From contig JAMYHX010000221.1 in NCBI GenBank assembly GCA_025529335.1, positions 1 to 64,000 on the forward strand: a stretch of 64,000 nucleotides of DNA. The letters are read 5' to 3'. The position numbers and the translations under genes were made by a program. Below, piece after piece: positions 23,225 through 35,449 of this stretch (position 1 is its first letter; the number at the start of each line of letters is the position of its first letter). This DNA is from Rhizopus sp. PT2906 (Eukaryota; Mucoromycota; Mucoromycetes; Mucorales; Rhizopodaceae). A model generated the notes under the pieces. The model was not told the origin of the DNA. It worked only from the letters and a program-made list of their open reading frames with translations, and searched no databases.

Positions 23225-25655
23225 ACATACACACACATATATATATTTAACATATACATATCATTTTTACATTTTAAATAATTACACATTTTTTTATTGC
23301 TACAGTAATTTCTTTATACAACATTCAAGATAAACCTATAATAAAGAAAATAATCAATATACTTGTATAGAGCATTCATTATGTATTCCTTTCAATCAGA
23401 CGTGTGCATATTGACTTCACCCTCGAGGCATCGGTGGGTCCATATGATGAAAAATCACCATATTACCGATGTGACTCCCCAAGTGCAGACGCAAATTACG
23501 ATCATCATGTTGAAAGAAGTATATTTACTGGATTGATTAGTTTACCTTTTAGTGAAAAATACAGTAAAGAAAAAAGAAAACAAGGCAGCTGTTGTTGAGG
23601 TCTATTTATTCATGAGCTGGAAAAATTTTTTCATATAAATAGTCACGTGTAATAAACAGTCATTGGTTTTTCTTTCACTTTCTAGAAACACCCTCTTCAG
23701 ATACCTGTTGTTCTTTATGGTTTGTGATGGAAATATTCGTCTTTACTGTGATTCAGTACTTGTTAAGCTTTAAACTTATGTTTATGCCTATGATGCCTTT
23801 CTAATCAAATAATTCAATCGGCTGCAGATGCTGGATTTTCAAGGCATTACGATCTTTCTTCAGGGCTGACAAGAGAAGGATATTGAGCTACTTCTTTCTG
23901 AGACATAGATTTGGATGCCAATGTTCTATGACGCGTCTAACCACTTGAAATAAGTTATTCCCTTTTTATTTGCTTAAAAATCTTCATTGTTTCAATACCA
24001 GTGCTCACTTTATTCGGACAAACATTGTTTATTTAGACTCATGATTTTGGATATATTTAATGCTCAAATAAACTTGACACAAAGACGCAATTTCATGTAA
24101 TAGTAATAAGATTGATCAACCTGATTTACTAATCAGAAGAAAAGCAAAACCTTACGCTGTTTGTAATAATTTTCTCCCCTTTTCGTCTTAATCCATAGTA
24201 AGAAGGCTGTATATAGGATATCAACATACATCTATATTTCCTCGACTATATCACAACGGCGCCCATGACTGAAATTTCAGGGCAAGATGGAGCACAGCAA
24301 ATCAACATATATTATCACGACAACATAACTTAATCCAGCCATAAATTAATCTGCTTTATTCTTCTTGTTATATCCCCTTCTAGTTCCCAGGGCGAAAGTG
24401 ACCGTACGTAAGTCGCATGTGAGAAAAAGGGAGGAAAAAAAAAGATATTAAAACATGAGTTTTCATTATTATTATTTAACAGCAATCGAACATGCAAAAT
24501 TCACAATTATCGACTTCTTTAAAGTCATTGCGACCCTCCGCCGGTCGTCGTCAAATGATGAACAGTACAGTAAACTATACATAACCTCTGCAGACTCCCT
24601 TATACATCCAGAAATATATCCCTGGTACAAAGTATAAATACACTGTCAATCAGATCAACGCTTGGCTCGCATCTAGTCACTGACAGGGACTTCTGGATCC
24701 TCAAGTAGAGGTGTATTGCTAATTACAATTTAGCCTCATGGTGAAGATGATAAGCCCAATTACCTGTAGAGATTCCCGCGTACCAAGTTTCTGTGCGACA
24801 AAAACGAGATTGGGCCACTATGGGCTGTAGACGCATCAAGCTTTTGCAAAAAGATGGCTAAATACTTTAAACGTCAAGAATCTATGTCAGCGTGCGCATG
24901 TATCAATCTGCAGTGACGCTGCATCAAAATTAGCGTGCATGGATGAAAGGAAAGCGCAGCATCAAGACATCATGAATCAATTTTGCCATATTACTGCGGA
25001 TTGACAAGGTTGGCGTGTCTATGGGTTATGATAATGATTCGAGTAATCTTACGGTAAAGCATACCTATTTTACTTTCTATTCTTCAATTATGTATCAGAT
25101 GACAATAACGCTGACAACATTAATTCTTTCCTATATAACTCACACCTGTCGTACTTTAAAAGTATCCCTCTCATTTTAATAAAGTGTTCACTTTGAAGAA
25201 CAGAGAAAATGATCTTTCTCGAATTAGCAGTTCTTTATTGGAAACCCACAAGCAATCTGATCCAGTTACTCCAATGGCGCTCTCTTTAACGTGTGATATC
25301 CCTTTTGTGTAACATATTAAAGCATTAATAATCAATGCTAGTCGTGAAACCGCAGTCTACTACGAGTACAAACGTATAAAAGATGGTAGAACAGTAATAT
25401 AATGAGCATAAAAAAGCCCAAACATACAGTAACAAGCGATGATATTCCTTGTTCAAAATTATCTTTGCAGAAGGATGTTAAACTATGGTTTTATGATTCA
25501 AATGTTACGCATACTGCCTAAACTGGTAGACGGCCAGAGACGGCATAGCCGGTAAAATTTCTCCGTGTCGTTTTTCCGTACAAAAAGCTCAAGCATATAA
25601 ATTGATTGCTTTTTGAGCTCTTTCTTGACAGTTAAAAACAGTTAAAAAGAAGAAT
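23225..25655. other. Gene-poor intergenic tract
   Basis: About 2.4 kb without a supported gene. A plus-strand frame at 23404-23598 reads on without stop and ends KEKRKQGSCC, with coding-like codon use, but has no ATG in frame; a TTTCAATCAG acceptor lies just before it. It may be a left-over 3' exon. A frame at 24455-24637 (60 codons) is unrecognised. The remaining DNA is AT-rich with no clear repeats. Confidence 0.35.
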
Positions 25656-26540
25656 ATGGTTGCTTCATCTGAACGTGTCTTTATTGTTGGTGGTACCGGA
25701 AATATCGGTGTTAAAGTGGTCAAGGATCTGGTTGCCAAGAATATTCCTGTTACGCTTTATGCACGCCAGCCAGAAAAAGTAAACACATTATTTGGCAACA
25801 ACAGTCTTATCAGCGTCGTCCAAGGTGATTACAATGATCTTGCGCCTATTAAAGAAGGATTAAAGGGACATACAAGACTCTTCCTCTTGATTGCTGATCT
25901 GCAAGTTATAGTGCACTTAAAGAAGACCATCGCTGCTTGGGCTTATGAAGCTGGTGTTAAGCAAGTTGTGGATGTATCAGGCATCGCTGCAAGCTTTCCC
26001 AACAGAACAAGCGCTATTGGTACACGAAGTTACGAAGCTGAACAAGCCATCTATAACCTCCCTAATCGTGGAGCCTTTGTTGCCTTGCGTCCTGGTCGAT
26101 TTATGTCAAACGTGCTGACCTTTGAGCGCATTCATGAAGACGCTATTATTGATAAATCTGATCCTGATGCGCGTGAAGGATGAGTATCAACCAACGATAT
26201 TGGTGCAATTGCTGCTGTTGTTCTAAGTGAAGATGTTGAAAAGCATGGTGATTCAGTCTATGAACTCATCAGTGATGTCGTTACTCCTGCCCAGCGTGCT
26301 GAAATCTTTTCTCGTGTTCTTGGTCGTCCTATCAAGTATAAAAAAGTTACTGCACTCGAGAAATATGATATGCTCATGCAGCACAAGGTCTTCAGCCATT
26401 CTATGGTTTTTAGCATTTGTACAACATTTGCCTCCTTTGATGTTCACACTCCTACTGTTACCGATGGCATTCAAATCTTACTTCGTAGAGAACCAGAGAC
26501 ATTTGAAAAGTTCATTACGGACAACAAGCATTTATTATAA
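25656..26540 (+). pseudogene. NmrA-like NAD(P)-binding protein with in-frame TGA
   Basis: One intronless frame of 294 codons is interrupted only by TGA at 26181-26183 (codon 176). The N-terminal half has the Rossmann motif VFIVGGTGNIGVKVVKDL (GGxGxxG), a conserved YARQPEK and VVQGDYND. The half after the TGA is equally conserved: DIGAIAAVVLSEDVEKHGDS, then YELISDVVTPAQRAEIFSRV, the standard NmrA/TMR-type C-terminal segment. The sequence around the stop (REG-TGA-VSTNDIG) suggests a Trp-to-stop change. No intron of normal size removes it without loss of conserved sequence. It is either a young pseudogene, a readthrough gene, or a base-call error. Confidence 0.85.
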
Positions 26541-27045
26541 TGGTTCTTCTATTTGGTTTATAAATAAAGAAATGTGGTATATTCAGCTTTGGTTTTATAC
26601 TTTTGTGTGTATGCAAATGATAAGGGATTAGTCGACCTTGGTTGGTCGTAATGATTGGTCTATAAGGTCTATCTTTAAGTATACTTGATAGAGTTTCTCC
26701 TCAAGTGCTGCTTGTTCTCTTTGATCCTCGTATATTATTCTCTTGTACTATGCAAGTGGTTAATGTGTGTCCTTTTAGCTTTAAATTAATATAACAATAA
26801 GCAAAAGAAACCATAAAAAATATTGTTTGCTTGCTTAAGAATACAAGTATATAATAAAGCTACAATTTGTAACCTATTTTAACATCGACGATATATGGTT
26901 TGAGCACGTTTTAAGTAGGATGCATCGTATCATTAATACGATATATCAATGATTTTATTCATAAAAGACAATAATAAAACACTATTGACCATAACAAAAC
27001 AGCTTGAAAGACACGAATCGTTGATGGTTACAGCCTTGCTGTTTA
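26541..27045. other. Intergenic, no gene recognised
   Basis: About 500 bp, very AT-rich, between the broken NmrA-like gene and the 3' end of the small secreted peptide gene. An open frame at 26227-26631 that runs into this stretch is a shadow of the NmrA-like gene. No RNA gene or repeat seen. Confidence 0.4.
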
Positions 27046-27213
27046 TTAAGTACACGTAGCTCTCTCTTTTGCAAGGCAATCTTCCATAGCTTCAGGTTTT
27101 ACACGGGCTCTGCACCTACGTCTTATACCACGATAACTGGCCGCATAAGTTACATTGCTGAAGACAAAGAGAACCATGGATAGAGTGACAAGAAAGGTAG
27201 CGGATGACTTCAT
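27046..27213 (-). CDS. Small secreted cysteine-containing peptide
   Basis: A 55-codon minus-strand frame, ATG at 27213, stop at 27046. It begins MKSSATFLVTLSMVLFVFSN followed by VTYAAS, a textbook signal peptide with a basic n-region, a hydrophobic core and an AxA-like cleavage site near residue 24. The predicted mature peptide is about 31 residues, strongly basic at first (RGIRRRCRARVK), with three cysteines (CRAR, DCLAK, TCT end). No family is recognised. Small secreted peptides of this type in fungi can be effectors, signals or antimicrobials, but nothing here shows which. An intron-borne extension was not found. Confidence 0.6.
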   Translation of the reverse strand: MKSSATFLVTLSMVLFVFSNVTYAASYRGIRRRCRARVKPEAMEDCLAKERATCT

Positions 27214-30200
27214 TTTAGTTTAATTAATGATTCTTTATTCCTCGAAAAGTTACTCTATATCTTTTCAATTGCTGATCCTAAAGGGGGACTATTCCCTAAT
27301 TTTCTTTGGTGTGTGCGCTCTACTCAAACAATCATATTTACATTCTGCTTTGTGCTATATGCCTATTAGACTACTTAACTCTCTTTCTGCTGCGGCAATT
27401 AACTCAAAAGCTGTCTTGATCATCCCTTTCACTAAAGTGCTTCGACAAGAAACATAAACCTTGCAACCATGCAAGTTCTATGTAGACTTTATTCCAGAAT
27501 AGGAACTTACAGAATAACAAATTTCTCTAAGGTGCCGGAACCAAACAGTTCAACAGCTAATGCAAGTAATCATTCCAAGGAACCAAAAGACATTACAACT
27601 TAAACAGATACTTCGAGACTGTATCCTTAGTTAGTGAATAGAGAAAGCGCGATTACTGACATAGGAAAGAATGAAAGAGAGATCAACAAAATAACGGCCA
27701 CACATGGATGCATACACTTGCAGGAAACGAAACTAGTGAGGAATTAACTTTAAGTATCTGTTCTCACTCATATAACAAACAGAAACTAGATGTCGTAGGA
27801 CCATTCAACAGACTGTAGAGTGCCGTCAAGCCTCTAATGAATTGATTGTCTTACTCGACAGCCTACCCAGCATCTATATTTATTCATAGTGATGAAATAA
27901 CAAGAAGATGAGCCGATTCATGTACGAAAATAGTTGTCTGCAGCCTTGTATGACTGCTTATCAGAGACAAGTTAAAAAAAAGAATACGATAAGAGTTGAG
28001 CATTAGAGAGAGAATATAGGATACATTTGTAAAAGTATCTACAAGAAAAGTGCCTTGTTGAGCATTTTACGTAGCTTATAAAAGCAATAGCCAGACATAG
28101 TAAAAGAACATTGATTGCGCATGCTACAGACTGAGTTGGTACAGGGTATTTTGTAAGCAGTAAAGAAGACTACAGTCATACGATAATGGTACATGAGCCG
28201 AAGAAGTGACACTCTAAAGGTTTGAAAAGTAGCATTATCTTCAGATAGTATATTCTTGATAGCCTTGTTCAAGATTTTATTCAATCACCTGAGCATTTTT
28301 TATGATGTAAAACGAACATAATGACGTCCTTGAACTTCTGTCCACATTTCTTGTACTTGATACTACCAGCATACAGGTATCCTGAGAAATGTTTACCTCA
28401 AGTTCTACTTCGTTTGCCCTTAAAAGAGATATATATTTTCTATAACAGGTATGAAGTCCATTCATCCAAAACAACGTTTTCACTGTGCCTCAAACATTTC
28501 TAATAGTTTAAACAATAAAAAGCTGTGTTAAATTGTATAAATACCATTGTTTTATTCATTGTCTACTTCAGTCTCACTATCCACTTTTTTCTTACTCTTT
28601 AATTTATATCTAGCAAAACACCTCTTCACACGTGTTTACAATGGTGCCCTTTGCCATCAATGTTTTTTTCGGTGTATCACAATCGCGTCATTATCAAAAC
28701 AAATACTAAAGATTGGATTAATCTGCCGCAGTTTTCTGCACGCTTGTGTTAGGTAGCTGAGTACCTTCCTTTTGTGTACTCTTTTTGTGCCACCGTTTAT
28801 ATCTAAGTAGTCGAACCAAAAGTAGAATTTCGCGGAGTTTGACCCTTCTTTATCTTGGAATATGCTTCCACTAATCGTTCTTGTTCATATCCTTTGAAAG
28901 CTTCTCTTTGGCTCTTAACTAAAGACTACCTTAACTATATTTATTAAAAAGAAAAGTGGGAGTAGATATAGCTGAGATGATTGATATGACAGCTGAGATA
29001 GATCAAATAAAAGTATACTTGTCCCTTTTCTTGATCTGATGCATCAGGACATACATATCTCACTCAAAAATGCCCCAGCTTTTGTAAATACGCCTGTTGC
29101 TATTTATGTATATATTTTCAGTATGTGTATCTTTGATGACTCTCTTTATATTTGAAAGCAGAATGTGTGCCGGTAGATGAAAATGAGTATATCTTTTTCA
29201 ATGTGTCAAGTTTTGTGGGACAACCTATGTAAAATCATTAACCGAATTGGTTCCTTATTATTAGTTACACACAACCTAAATTATATCTCATGACTTTTTT
29301 GTTGGAAGACAGCTCGGATTATCCGAGTAATGATGTATCCATAGAGACAATGTTGCTAAGGAAGGCAGAGAAAAGAGGTTACTTATTATTAGAAAAGTTT
29401 AAGCTTTTCAATAAAAATGAAACACTTCCGGCAAACAGACTCGGTTACGAATAAAAAGGTTGTTTGTTTGTCTCGTGCTACATTGAAATTATGCCCATTT
29501 ATTATGTCCCACTGAATAGTAAGGTTAGCATGCAGAACATGCGGGTTAATATACTCTACCAGTAATGAACAGAAAAAATGTGCCTGCTAAGCTGCATTTG
29601 TTAAGAATACGGCCGTCCAAGAAAAGCCGAGGTATCTGCTTCTATAACATCGAGATCTAATGTAATATATTTTAGGTTATTGAACATGGTTTATGCCATT
29701 CAAATTCAAGCAGATGCATAAGTAGCTAAATGACGAGTAGACATATTCTCCAGCTGCGACTAAATTGCTTTAATTGCTTCAAAAATGGAAAGACAGATGA
29801 ACTCTCTTTTCTTTATTTATCATAGCTAAGACTGTGGCTCTTTTGTTTTAAACGAAGATGCAAGTATAAATATATACTAGAGTGTGATCAAAAGACGACT
29901 GTGATGTCACAGTGCTCATGATACTAAGCTACAGGCTGCCTTTCTGAAAGAAATCGAGAGTGGGAGCACAGCAGTGTTAATGGACTTTCTTTCCATTCTT
30001 TCCTAATAAACTCATTGATACATATAAATATCTGGAATGTACAGCTCTTGTATTTCTACTTTTTACTTTTATCAAGAAGCTCTTGCTTACTCAACCTCCC
30101 TTTTAAAATGTTTCCGTTAGACAATTGTGTATTAAGCGATAAGCCTATACCGCTAAATGGTAAAACCGTCGTATGAATGTCAATCCTTCTGATTGCTGTT

Positions 30201-31592
30201 GAAATGTAGTAGCGAGTAAACTGGGCTATCATGAAAAGAGGGGGGTTCAAAGATATTGCGACTAGTATAAGCTATGCCTAAAGCTATCGTGTACGGCATA
30301 AAGGACCTCTGGAGCAGAATATTTGTGAGTCCTACTGTATTGACTCTATTGTCATTGAAGTAAACCACGTAAGGTTTATGAAATAGATGCTTTCCCAAAA
30401 GATAAAAAAAAAGTGTGTTGAATTTGGTAGTTTATCGTAGATAAAAACAAGAGGTTTCTATTCGTCCAAATTCACAGACATTAAACTAATAAGGGCCACT
30501 TGTTGTTCCATCCTCTTATATTCTTAATTCATATTCCTGTACCAATAAAAACAAGTTGATAGCGCACAACAGAACGATTCTATAACTCGTTTAATTGGTT
30601 CAAGGCTTCGGTCTATGACCTCGGACTAATGAAACTATTGAGAGCGGAACTGCTGTATTGCAAAAAGCATATCCCGAATATCTTAGAACGGCTCATTCTC
30701 AGATCAACCTGCAATAAAACACAAGCCACGCCATAGTATTAATGCCCCTTATTGCCGCGTTTGTTTCTCAATAAAAGCGAGCTTAAAATGAAGCACTGAG
30801 GATACTTCAAACTTTGATTTTTTCACTTTTCTCTTCTAAGTTAGCAGCTTTAACATGGTAACACTTGTCAAATTTGAAGCTCAAAATAGTGATTCATGAG
30901 CCTTATATTGGCATGGAAGATGGGTACATTAAAAGGACGCAGTTGGACCTGAAATCTATGCAGCCCCCCTTCAACAACGAATTCAGTCAAGGCCATCTTA
31001 GGGTTTGTCAATACATTGAAACTTTACCATTGAGGTAACATTTTAAATAATGTTCTCACCAAAGTCATTAACCATTTAAACCCCTTCTTTGAATTTCCCA
31101 AGCAACTGCCCCCTGAAAGAGTTCTCATCTACTATTCTTTCTATATTCTTCTCTTGAAAACTGTATTCTCGTCTAAACAAATACTACTTGCATAATTTAA
31201 TATGTCTGATCTTTTCATCAAATGATTAATAAAGAAAGAAAAAAGTTGATTATATTTATCTACAATTTGTTAAGCTTGGTGAAACATACAGTCTGTCCCG
31301 CTTCTTTTTTTGGGAACACTGTAAACTGTAATCTAAATTAGTTTTCATTGTTCTCCCACTCTCTCGTTTCGGTTTCCATAATGAACAAAAAAAGTGGCGT
31401 CGTCGGGTTAGTCTTTTAGGTTAAATAAACAAAATAAGGTCATGCTTTTTGTCGAATATAAAAATATTTTATAATCAATTTTTTCCCTTCTTTTTCTTTC
31501 TTTGAACCCTTTTTATTTATTTAAAAATGTAAGAATGCAACTCACTTTTATTTATATGACTCACTTTTTTTATTTTTACTCTTTATAGACAA
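27214..31592. other. Gene-poor tract with only weak open frames
   Basis: About 4.4 kb with no recognised gene. Weak candidates: minus-strand frames 28277-28483 and 28039-28284, adjacent to each other and free of known motifs; and a 54-codon plus-strand frame 29290-29454 starting MTFLLEDSSDYPSND and ending RLGYE. Just upstream of 31593, a donor-like GTAAGA at 31529 and acceptor TTTATAG at 31589 suggest a 5'-UTR intron of the next gene. I see no tRNA, long terminal repeat or transposase motif. Confidence 0.35.
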
Positions 31593-32726
31593 ATGCTACA
31601 CGTATTAAGTCAACAAGATATCGAACAAACTAAGAAAAGTCAAGATAAAAGTTGCTTTGATGCTCAAACAACCTTTCAACAAACTTACTTTCTTGGTCAA
31701 AATAAGAATAATATATTAGATGAAGGATATTACTATGATATGTCTAATTTTGAAATTGCAAATCGTGCATTCTATGCAACTATAAACAAATTTTCAAGGC
31801 AAAATTGTCCTGATACTCCATTTACAAAGAAAAAATCTTCGCCTTATTCATTTTTAGAGAATTGGCATCTACATAGCATCTACAGTAAATCACAGCAAAC
31901 ACTACTGGGTATTCATCCCGTTAAACCTTCTGTTATCCTTTGTGGCGATGATTTTATGTTTACTCCTCCATTTATACCTCAACAAGAAGAATGGAATGTT
32001 GTGGAACCTATAGAAGATGTCATGCTACCTCCTGTGAATCAAAAAGAATACAGTTCAGCCATGGACGGTACACCCAGTTTGTTTTATATGCCCTCGGATC
32101 AATCTCAAGAAATAGTTGTGTTTGACAACGATCCATTCGATGTATATACAGAAGATTATTATCATTCATCTACGACGACAGGGGATGACGAATATGAAGA
32201 TGATACCATGAACAATGAACAAGTGCTCATTTCCAGTTCTAGTGACAGTAGCAGTATCGTGAGCAGTATCAGTAGTATTACAGAAAGCGATGGCGATCAT
32301 AAGCGTCGATCCTTCTACGGCAATGATGACGATGACGGCGAGCTTTCTTCTTATGATCTGATGAACTTGTATGATGCGGCCTTTGATTTTGAAGATACAA
32401 ATACGGCTAGTGTTATTACCACCCAACCTGTGCCCGTGACTCGATCGTCTTCCTTTTTAAGCCAAAACTCTTTTTTGTCTGCTAAATCTGCAATATCGTA
32501 TCAATCACTGGCAGACATTATCGTTACTAACTCAGGCAACTCTTGTTCATCATCGTTTACAAATTACGGCACTGCTACTACACATCTAAATGAAGATTCA
32601 ATAGAGAATCTGGCGGACAACAGCCTACTGACACGTCTTTATTTATTCATCATCAATTTTTGGAGTCTGATCATGTCATATATTTACAAGGTTGCAGATG
32701 ATAAAAGTCCATTGTTACCAAAATAA
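31593..32726 (+). CDS. Orphan acidic protein with C-terminal hydrophobic segment
   Basis: A single 377-residue frame from ATG 31593. I do not recognise a domain. The N-terminal third is Gln/Asn-rich, the middle is acidic and serine-rich (GDDEYEDDTMNN, SSSSDSSSIVSSISS, GNDDDDGELSSYD), and near the C-terminus one hydrophobic helix (LLTRLYLFIINFWSLIMSYI) is followed by a short tail (KVADDKSPLLPK). This suggests a tail-anchored or single-pass membrane protein. Codon use and frame length support a real gene. The upstream T-rich stretch ending TTTATAG looks like the end of a leader intron. Function unknown. Confidence 0.7.
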   Translation: MLHVLSQQDIEQTKKSQDKSCFDAQTTFQQTYFLGQNKNNILDEGYYYDMSNFEIANRAFYATINKFSRQNCPDTPFTKKKSSPYSFLENWHLHSIYSKSQQTLLGIHPVKPSVILCGDDFMFTPPFIPQQEEWNVVEPIEDVMLPPVNQKEYSSAMDGTPSLFYMPSDQSQEIVVFDNDPFDVYTEDYYHSSTTTGDDEYEDDTMNNEQVLISSSSDSSSIVSSISSITESDGDHKRRSFYGNDDDDGELSSYDLMNLYDAAFDFEDTNTASVITTQPVPVTRSSSFLSQNSFLSAKSAISYQSLADIIVTNSGNSCSSSFTNYGTATTHLNEDSIENLADNSLLTRLYLFIINFWSLIMSYIYKVADDKSPLLPK

Positions 32727-33082
32727 CTTTTTTTCCTTTTACATATACTTGTTATAATGTACATATATACCATGTTTATATACATACCTTTTTTATATTC
32801 TTACATATTTATTTATTCCTTATGTCCCTTTTCCTTTCCTCTTCTTGTTTTCTGTTTCCTAGTTTTAATAAAGTTTAATACTTCATAGCATTATTCGTCA
32901 TTTGTGTTCACAGAAAATTTTGTTGCCCCCACGTGGCACATCATTTTAAGGCACGCCTGGGCTGAATTAAAAAAAAAAATTAAACGTTGTATCAAACATG
33001 GAGGTATGTAAAATATTTTATTAAGTTAGCTTTGTTTAATTTCAAAAACGGACAAAGATGTCAAGTGTAAATGTTGTTGTTA
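32727..33082. other. Convergent 3' flanks
   Basis: About 350 bp between two tail-to-tail genes. It holds AATAAA-like poly(A) signals for both directions (for example AATAAAG near 32866) and no further features. Confidence 0.4.
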
Positions 33083-34796
33083 TTAATAAAAACTATCATA
33101 ATACTTGTATTGGCCATTGTCATCGTCGTCATAGCCTCTTTTGTATTCGTCATAATCATAGTCATAGTCGTAGTCGAAGTTGCTATCGTTACTACCATCA
33201 TTGTAACCATCATCATAACCATAGTCATAGCGATCATCGTAACTGTAGCCGTAGTCATAGTCATCGTCGTAGCTATCACCGTAGTTACTGTTGTCATCAT
33301 TATAGTCATCGTCTTTATATGTAATGTTGCCATCATTATCACTATCATCGTAGTAGTTGCTGCTATCGTTGCTATTGTCATTATAACCATCATTATAGTA
33401 GTTTTTACTATCGTTGTTATTGTCATCATGGCCATCATCGTAGTAGCTGTTACTGTCATCGTAGCTACCGTTGTAGTAGTTGTCACTGTTGTTGATATTG
33501 TCATCATAGGCACCATCGTTATTATTGTCATTATAGCCACCATTTTCGCCATCATCATAGTAGTTGTTGCTATCCTTGTTTTCATCATCATAGCCACCAT
33601 CGTAATAATTGCCACTATCGCCGTTATTGTCATTATAACCATCATCGTAGTAGTTGCTACTATCGTTGTTATCATCGTAGCTACCATCGTAGTAGTTGCT
33701 ATTATCAATGCTATTGTCATTATAGCCATCATTATCACTATCATCGTAGTAGTTGTTGCTATCGTTGTTATTGTCATAATGGCCATCATCATAGTAGTTG
33801 TTGCTATCGTTGATATTATCATTATAACCATCATTATCACCATCATCATAGTAGTAGTTGCTATTGTTGCTATTGCTATCATAACCATCATCGTAGTAGC
33901 TGTCGCCATCCTCATTACCACCGTTGTTGCCATAATTAATACCATAGTTTTCATCATAGTCATTATCATTATAGCCATCATAATAATCATCATTATCAGC
34001 ACCATCATAATCACCATTATCATCACTATATTCGTTTTCATTATATGTATCATTTTCAATACCATCACCAATGTCATCATTAGCAACTTCTTCATCACTA
34101 TCATTAGCAATCTTTTCATCATTATCAGCAATCTTTTCATCACTGTCATCAACAGCCTCTTCAGCATTATCAGCAACTTCTTTATCATTATCAGCAGTCT
34201 CTTCAGCATTATCAACAACCTCTTTATCATTATCAGCAACTTCTTTATCATCATCGGCAGCCTTCTCATTATTGCTATCAACATCTTTATCAGCAACTTC
34301 TTCATCGCCATTTTCTTCTTCTTGATGTTGTCCCTGAGGAGATTCCTTGACTGGATCCTTATTGATATTGTCTTGTCCCTTTTCTGTCTGTCCTTTACCC
34401 TTATCATCATCTCCTTTCTTTGTTTTTTCAAGCTCTAATCGCTCTTGCCACCTTATCTTCACCGCTTCATCTACCGCAACCTGGCGTGCTAGTTCAGCTT
34501 CCATCTCTTTTAATTTTTTCACATCAGCATTAGGGTCCAAAGCCAGTGAGTCTTGCTTAAATCCACCACTAGGGTCATTATTAAGCAGATTTTCAGTGAG
34601 AATAGCGTCTCGCTTTGCGAAATTCCTTTCTATCCCTTTGAATTGGAACTTGGTTTGACCTTCAGATAAAGGTGCTACACAATGCGTTTGTATGCGTGCA
34701 TATATAGATATATATATATATAATTCTATGTTTACCTCCAGCAACCAGAGAAGCAAAGGTAAAGACTGCAATAGACGAGAGCACAAATATTTTCAT
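33083..34796 (-). CDS. Secreted Asp/Asn/Tyr-rich repeat protein
   Basis: Exons 34796-34736 and 34674-33083 (61-nt intron with an AT microsatellite) give 550 residues. Exon 1 supplies a signal peptide (MKIFVLSSIAVFTFASLVAG followed by APLSEG). A charged region follows (ELARQVAVDEAVKIRWQERL), then acidic repeats such as DNDKEVADNAEE. From about residue 290 on come degenerate 15-residue repeats of the type DSxNYYDDGYxDNNx, and finally a YDYDYD-rich tail ending YYDSFY. There is no known domain. Such extremely acidic Tyr-rich secreted proteins could bind metal ions or coat the cell wall or spores; this is inference. The repeat DNA leaves long shadow frames open on both strands. Confidence 0.85.
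33330..33910 (-). repeat. Coding minisatellite, about 45-bp unit
   Basis: Inside the secreted acidic protein gene, a block reading TAGTAGTTGCTGCTATCGTT and close variants on the plus strand returns about every 45 bp or multiples of it. Each unit encodes a DSxNYYDD-like 15-mer. Unit length varies by inserted DNDGYND-type triplets. Such in-frame tandem repeats usually vary in number between strains. Confidence 0.8.
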
Positions 34797-34876
34797 GATC
34801 AACAAGGATAAAACAATAAAGAACAAATAGAATGTTATGGAATAGAATTCTTTTTATTACCAAATGGAATTTTAGT

Positions 34877-35408
34877 TTATATGTGAATGGTTTCTTTCCA
34901 GAGTGGGTCAGTCAAATAATGAATATTGTCCACGCCAATTCCCTTATTCACTTTTTTACTATGTTGTTATATAAATTGTTAGTTTATCATACATTTATAT
35001 AATCATTATCAAGGGCTTACATATCCTCTGTGCTCATTTTGAGTAATCCAACAGCAAGTGCATTCTCTTTGCCTTCTGCCATAATAGCTACAACAGCTCC
35101 CACAGGTAAATTCTCATCCATACGCGCGCCCTTGGATGTCAATCCTGGACACATGATATTGGCTCCGGATAAAACAAACTTGATAGCTCCACGATCAACC
35201 TGTAGCTTTGGAAGGATATCGGGGTCTATGATATAATTAATATATACTCTTTGTTATATTCATACAGGACGACTTTACACTTGTGTAGTAAGGCTAGCGT
35301 TGGGAAAAAGGGACCATCAAAATGTTGAAAGAAGAGGATCTCTCCATTAACAGAAAGAAAAGATATATGATCGTGACTAATGACAAGTAAGATAAAACTC
35401 TTTCCTTC

Positions 35409-35449
<41 letters not shown>

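Noticed and set aside
26227..26631. 134-codon frame reachable by splicing around the TGA of the NmrA-like gene (GTGAAG...CTAAG)
   Set aside because: The conserved NmrA C-terminal motifs lie in the original frame, so the spliced product would lose them; the frame is a shadow.
33330..33910. Regular short repeats that could suggest a CRISPR array
   Set aside because: Units are contiguous, degenerate and in frame with a coding sequence; there are no unique spacers, and the organism is a eukaryote.
33071..34438. Long plus-strand frame (455 codons) rich in Ile/Val, and a minus-strand Met/Thr-rich frame, over the acidic repeat gene
   Set aside because: Both are shadows created by the repeat codons of the secreted Asp/Asn/Tyr protein; only the minus frame ending at 33083 has a signal peptide exon and sensible composition.
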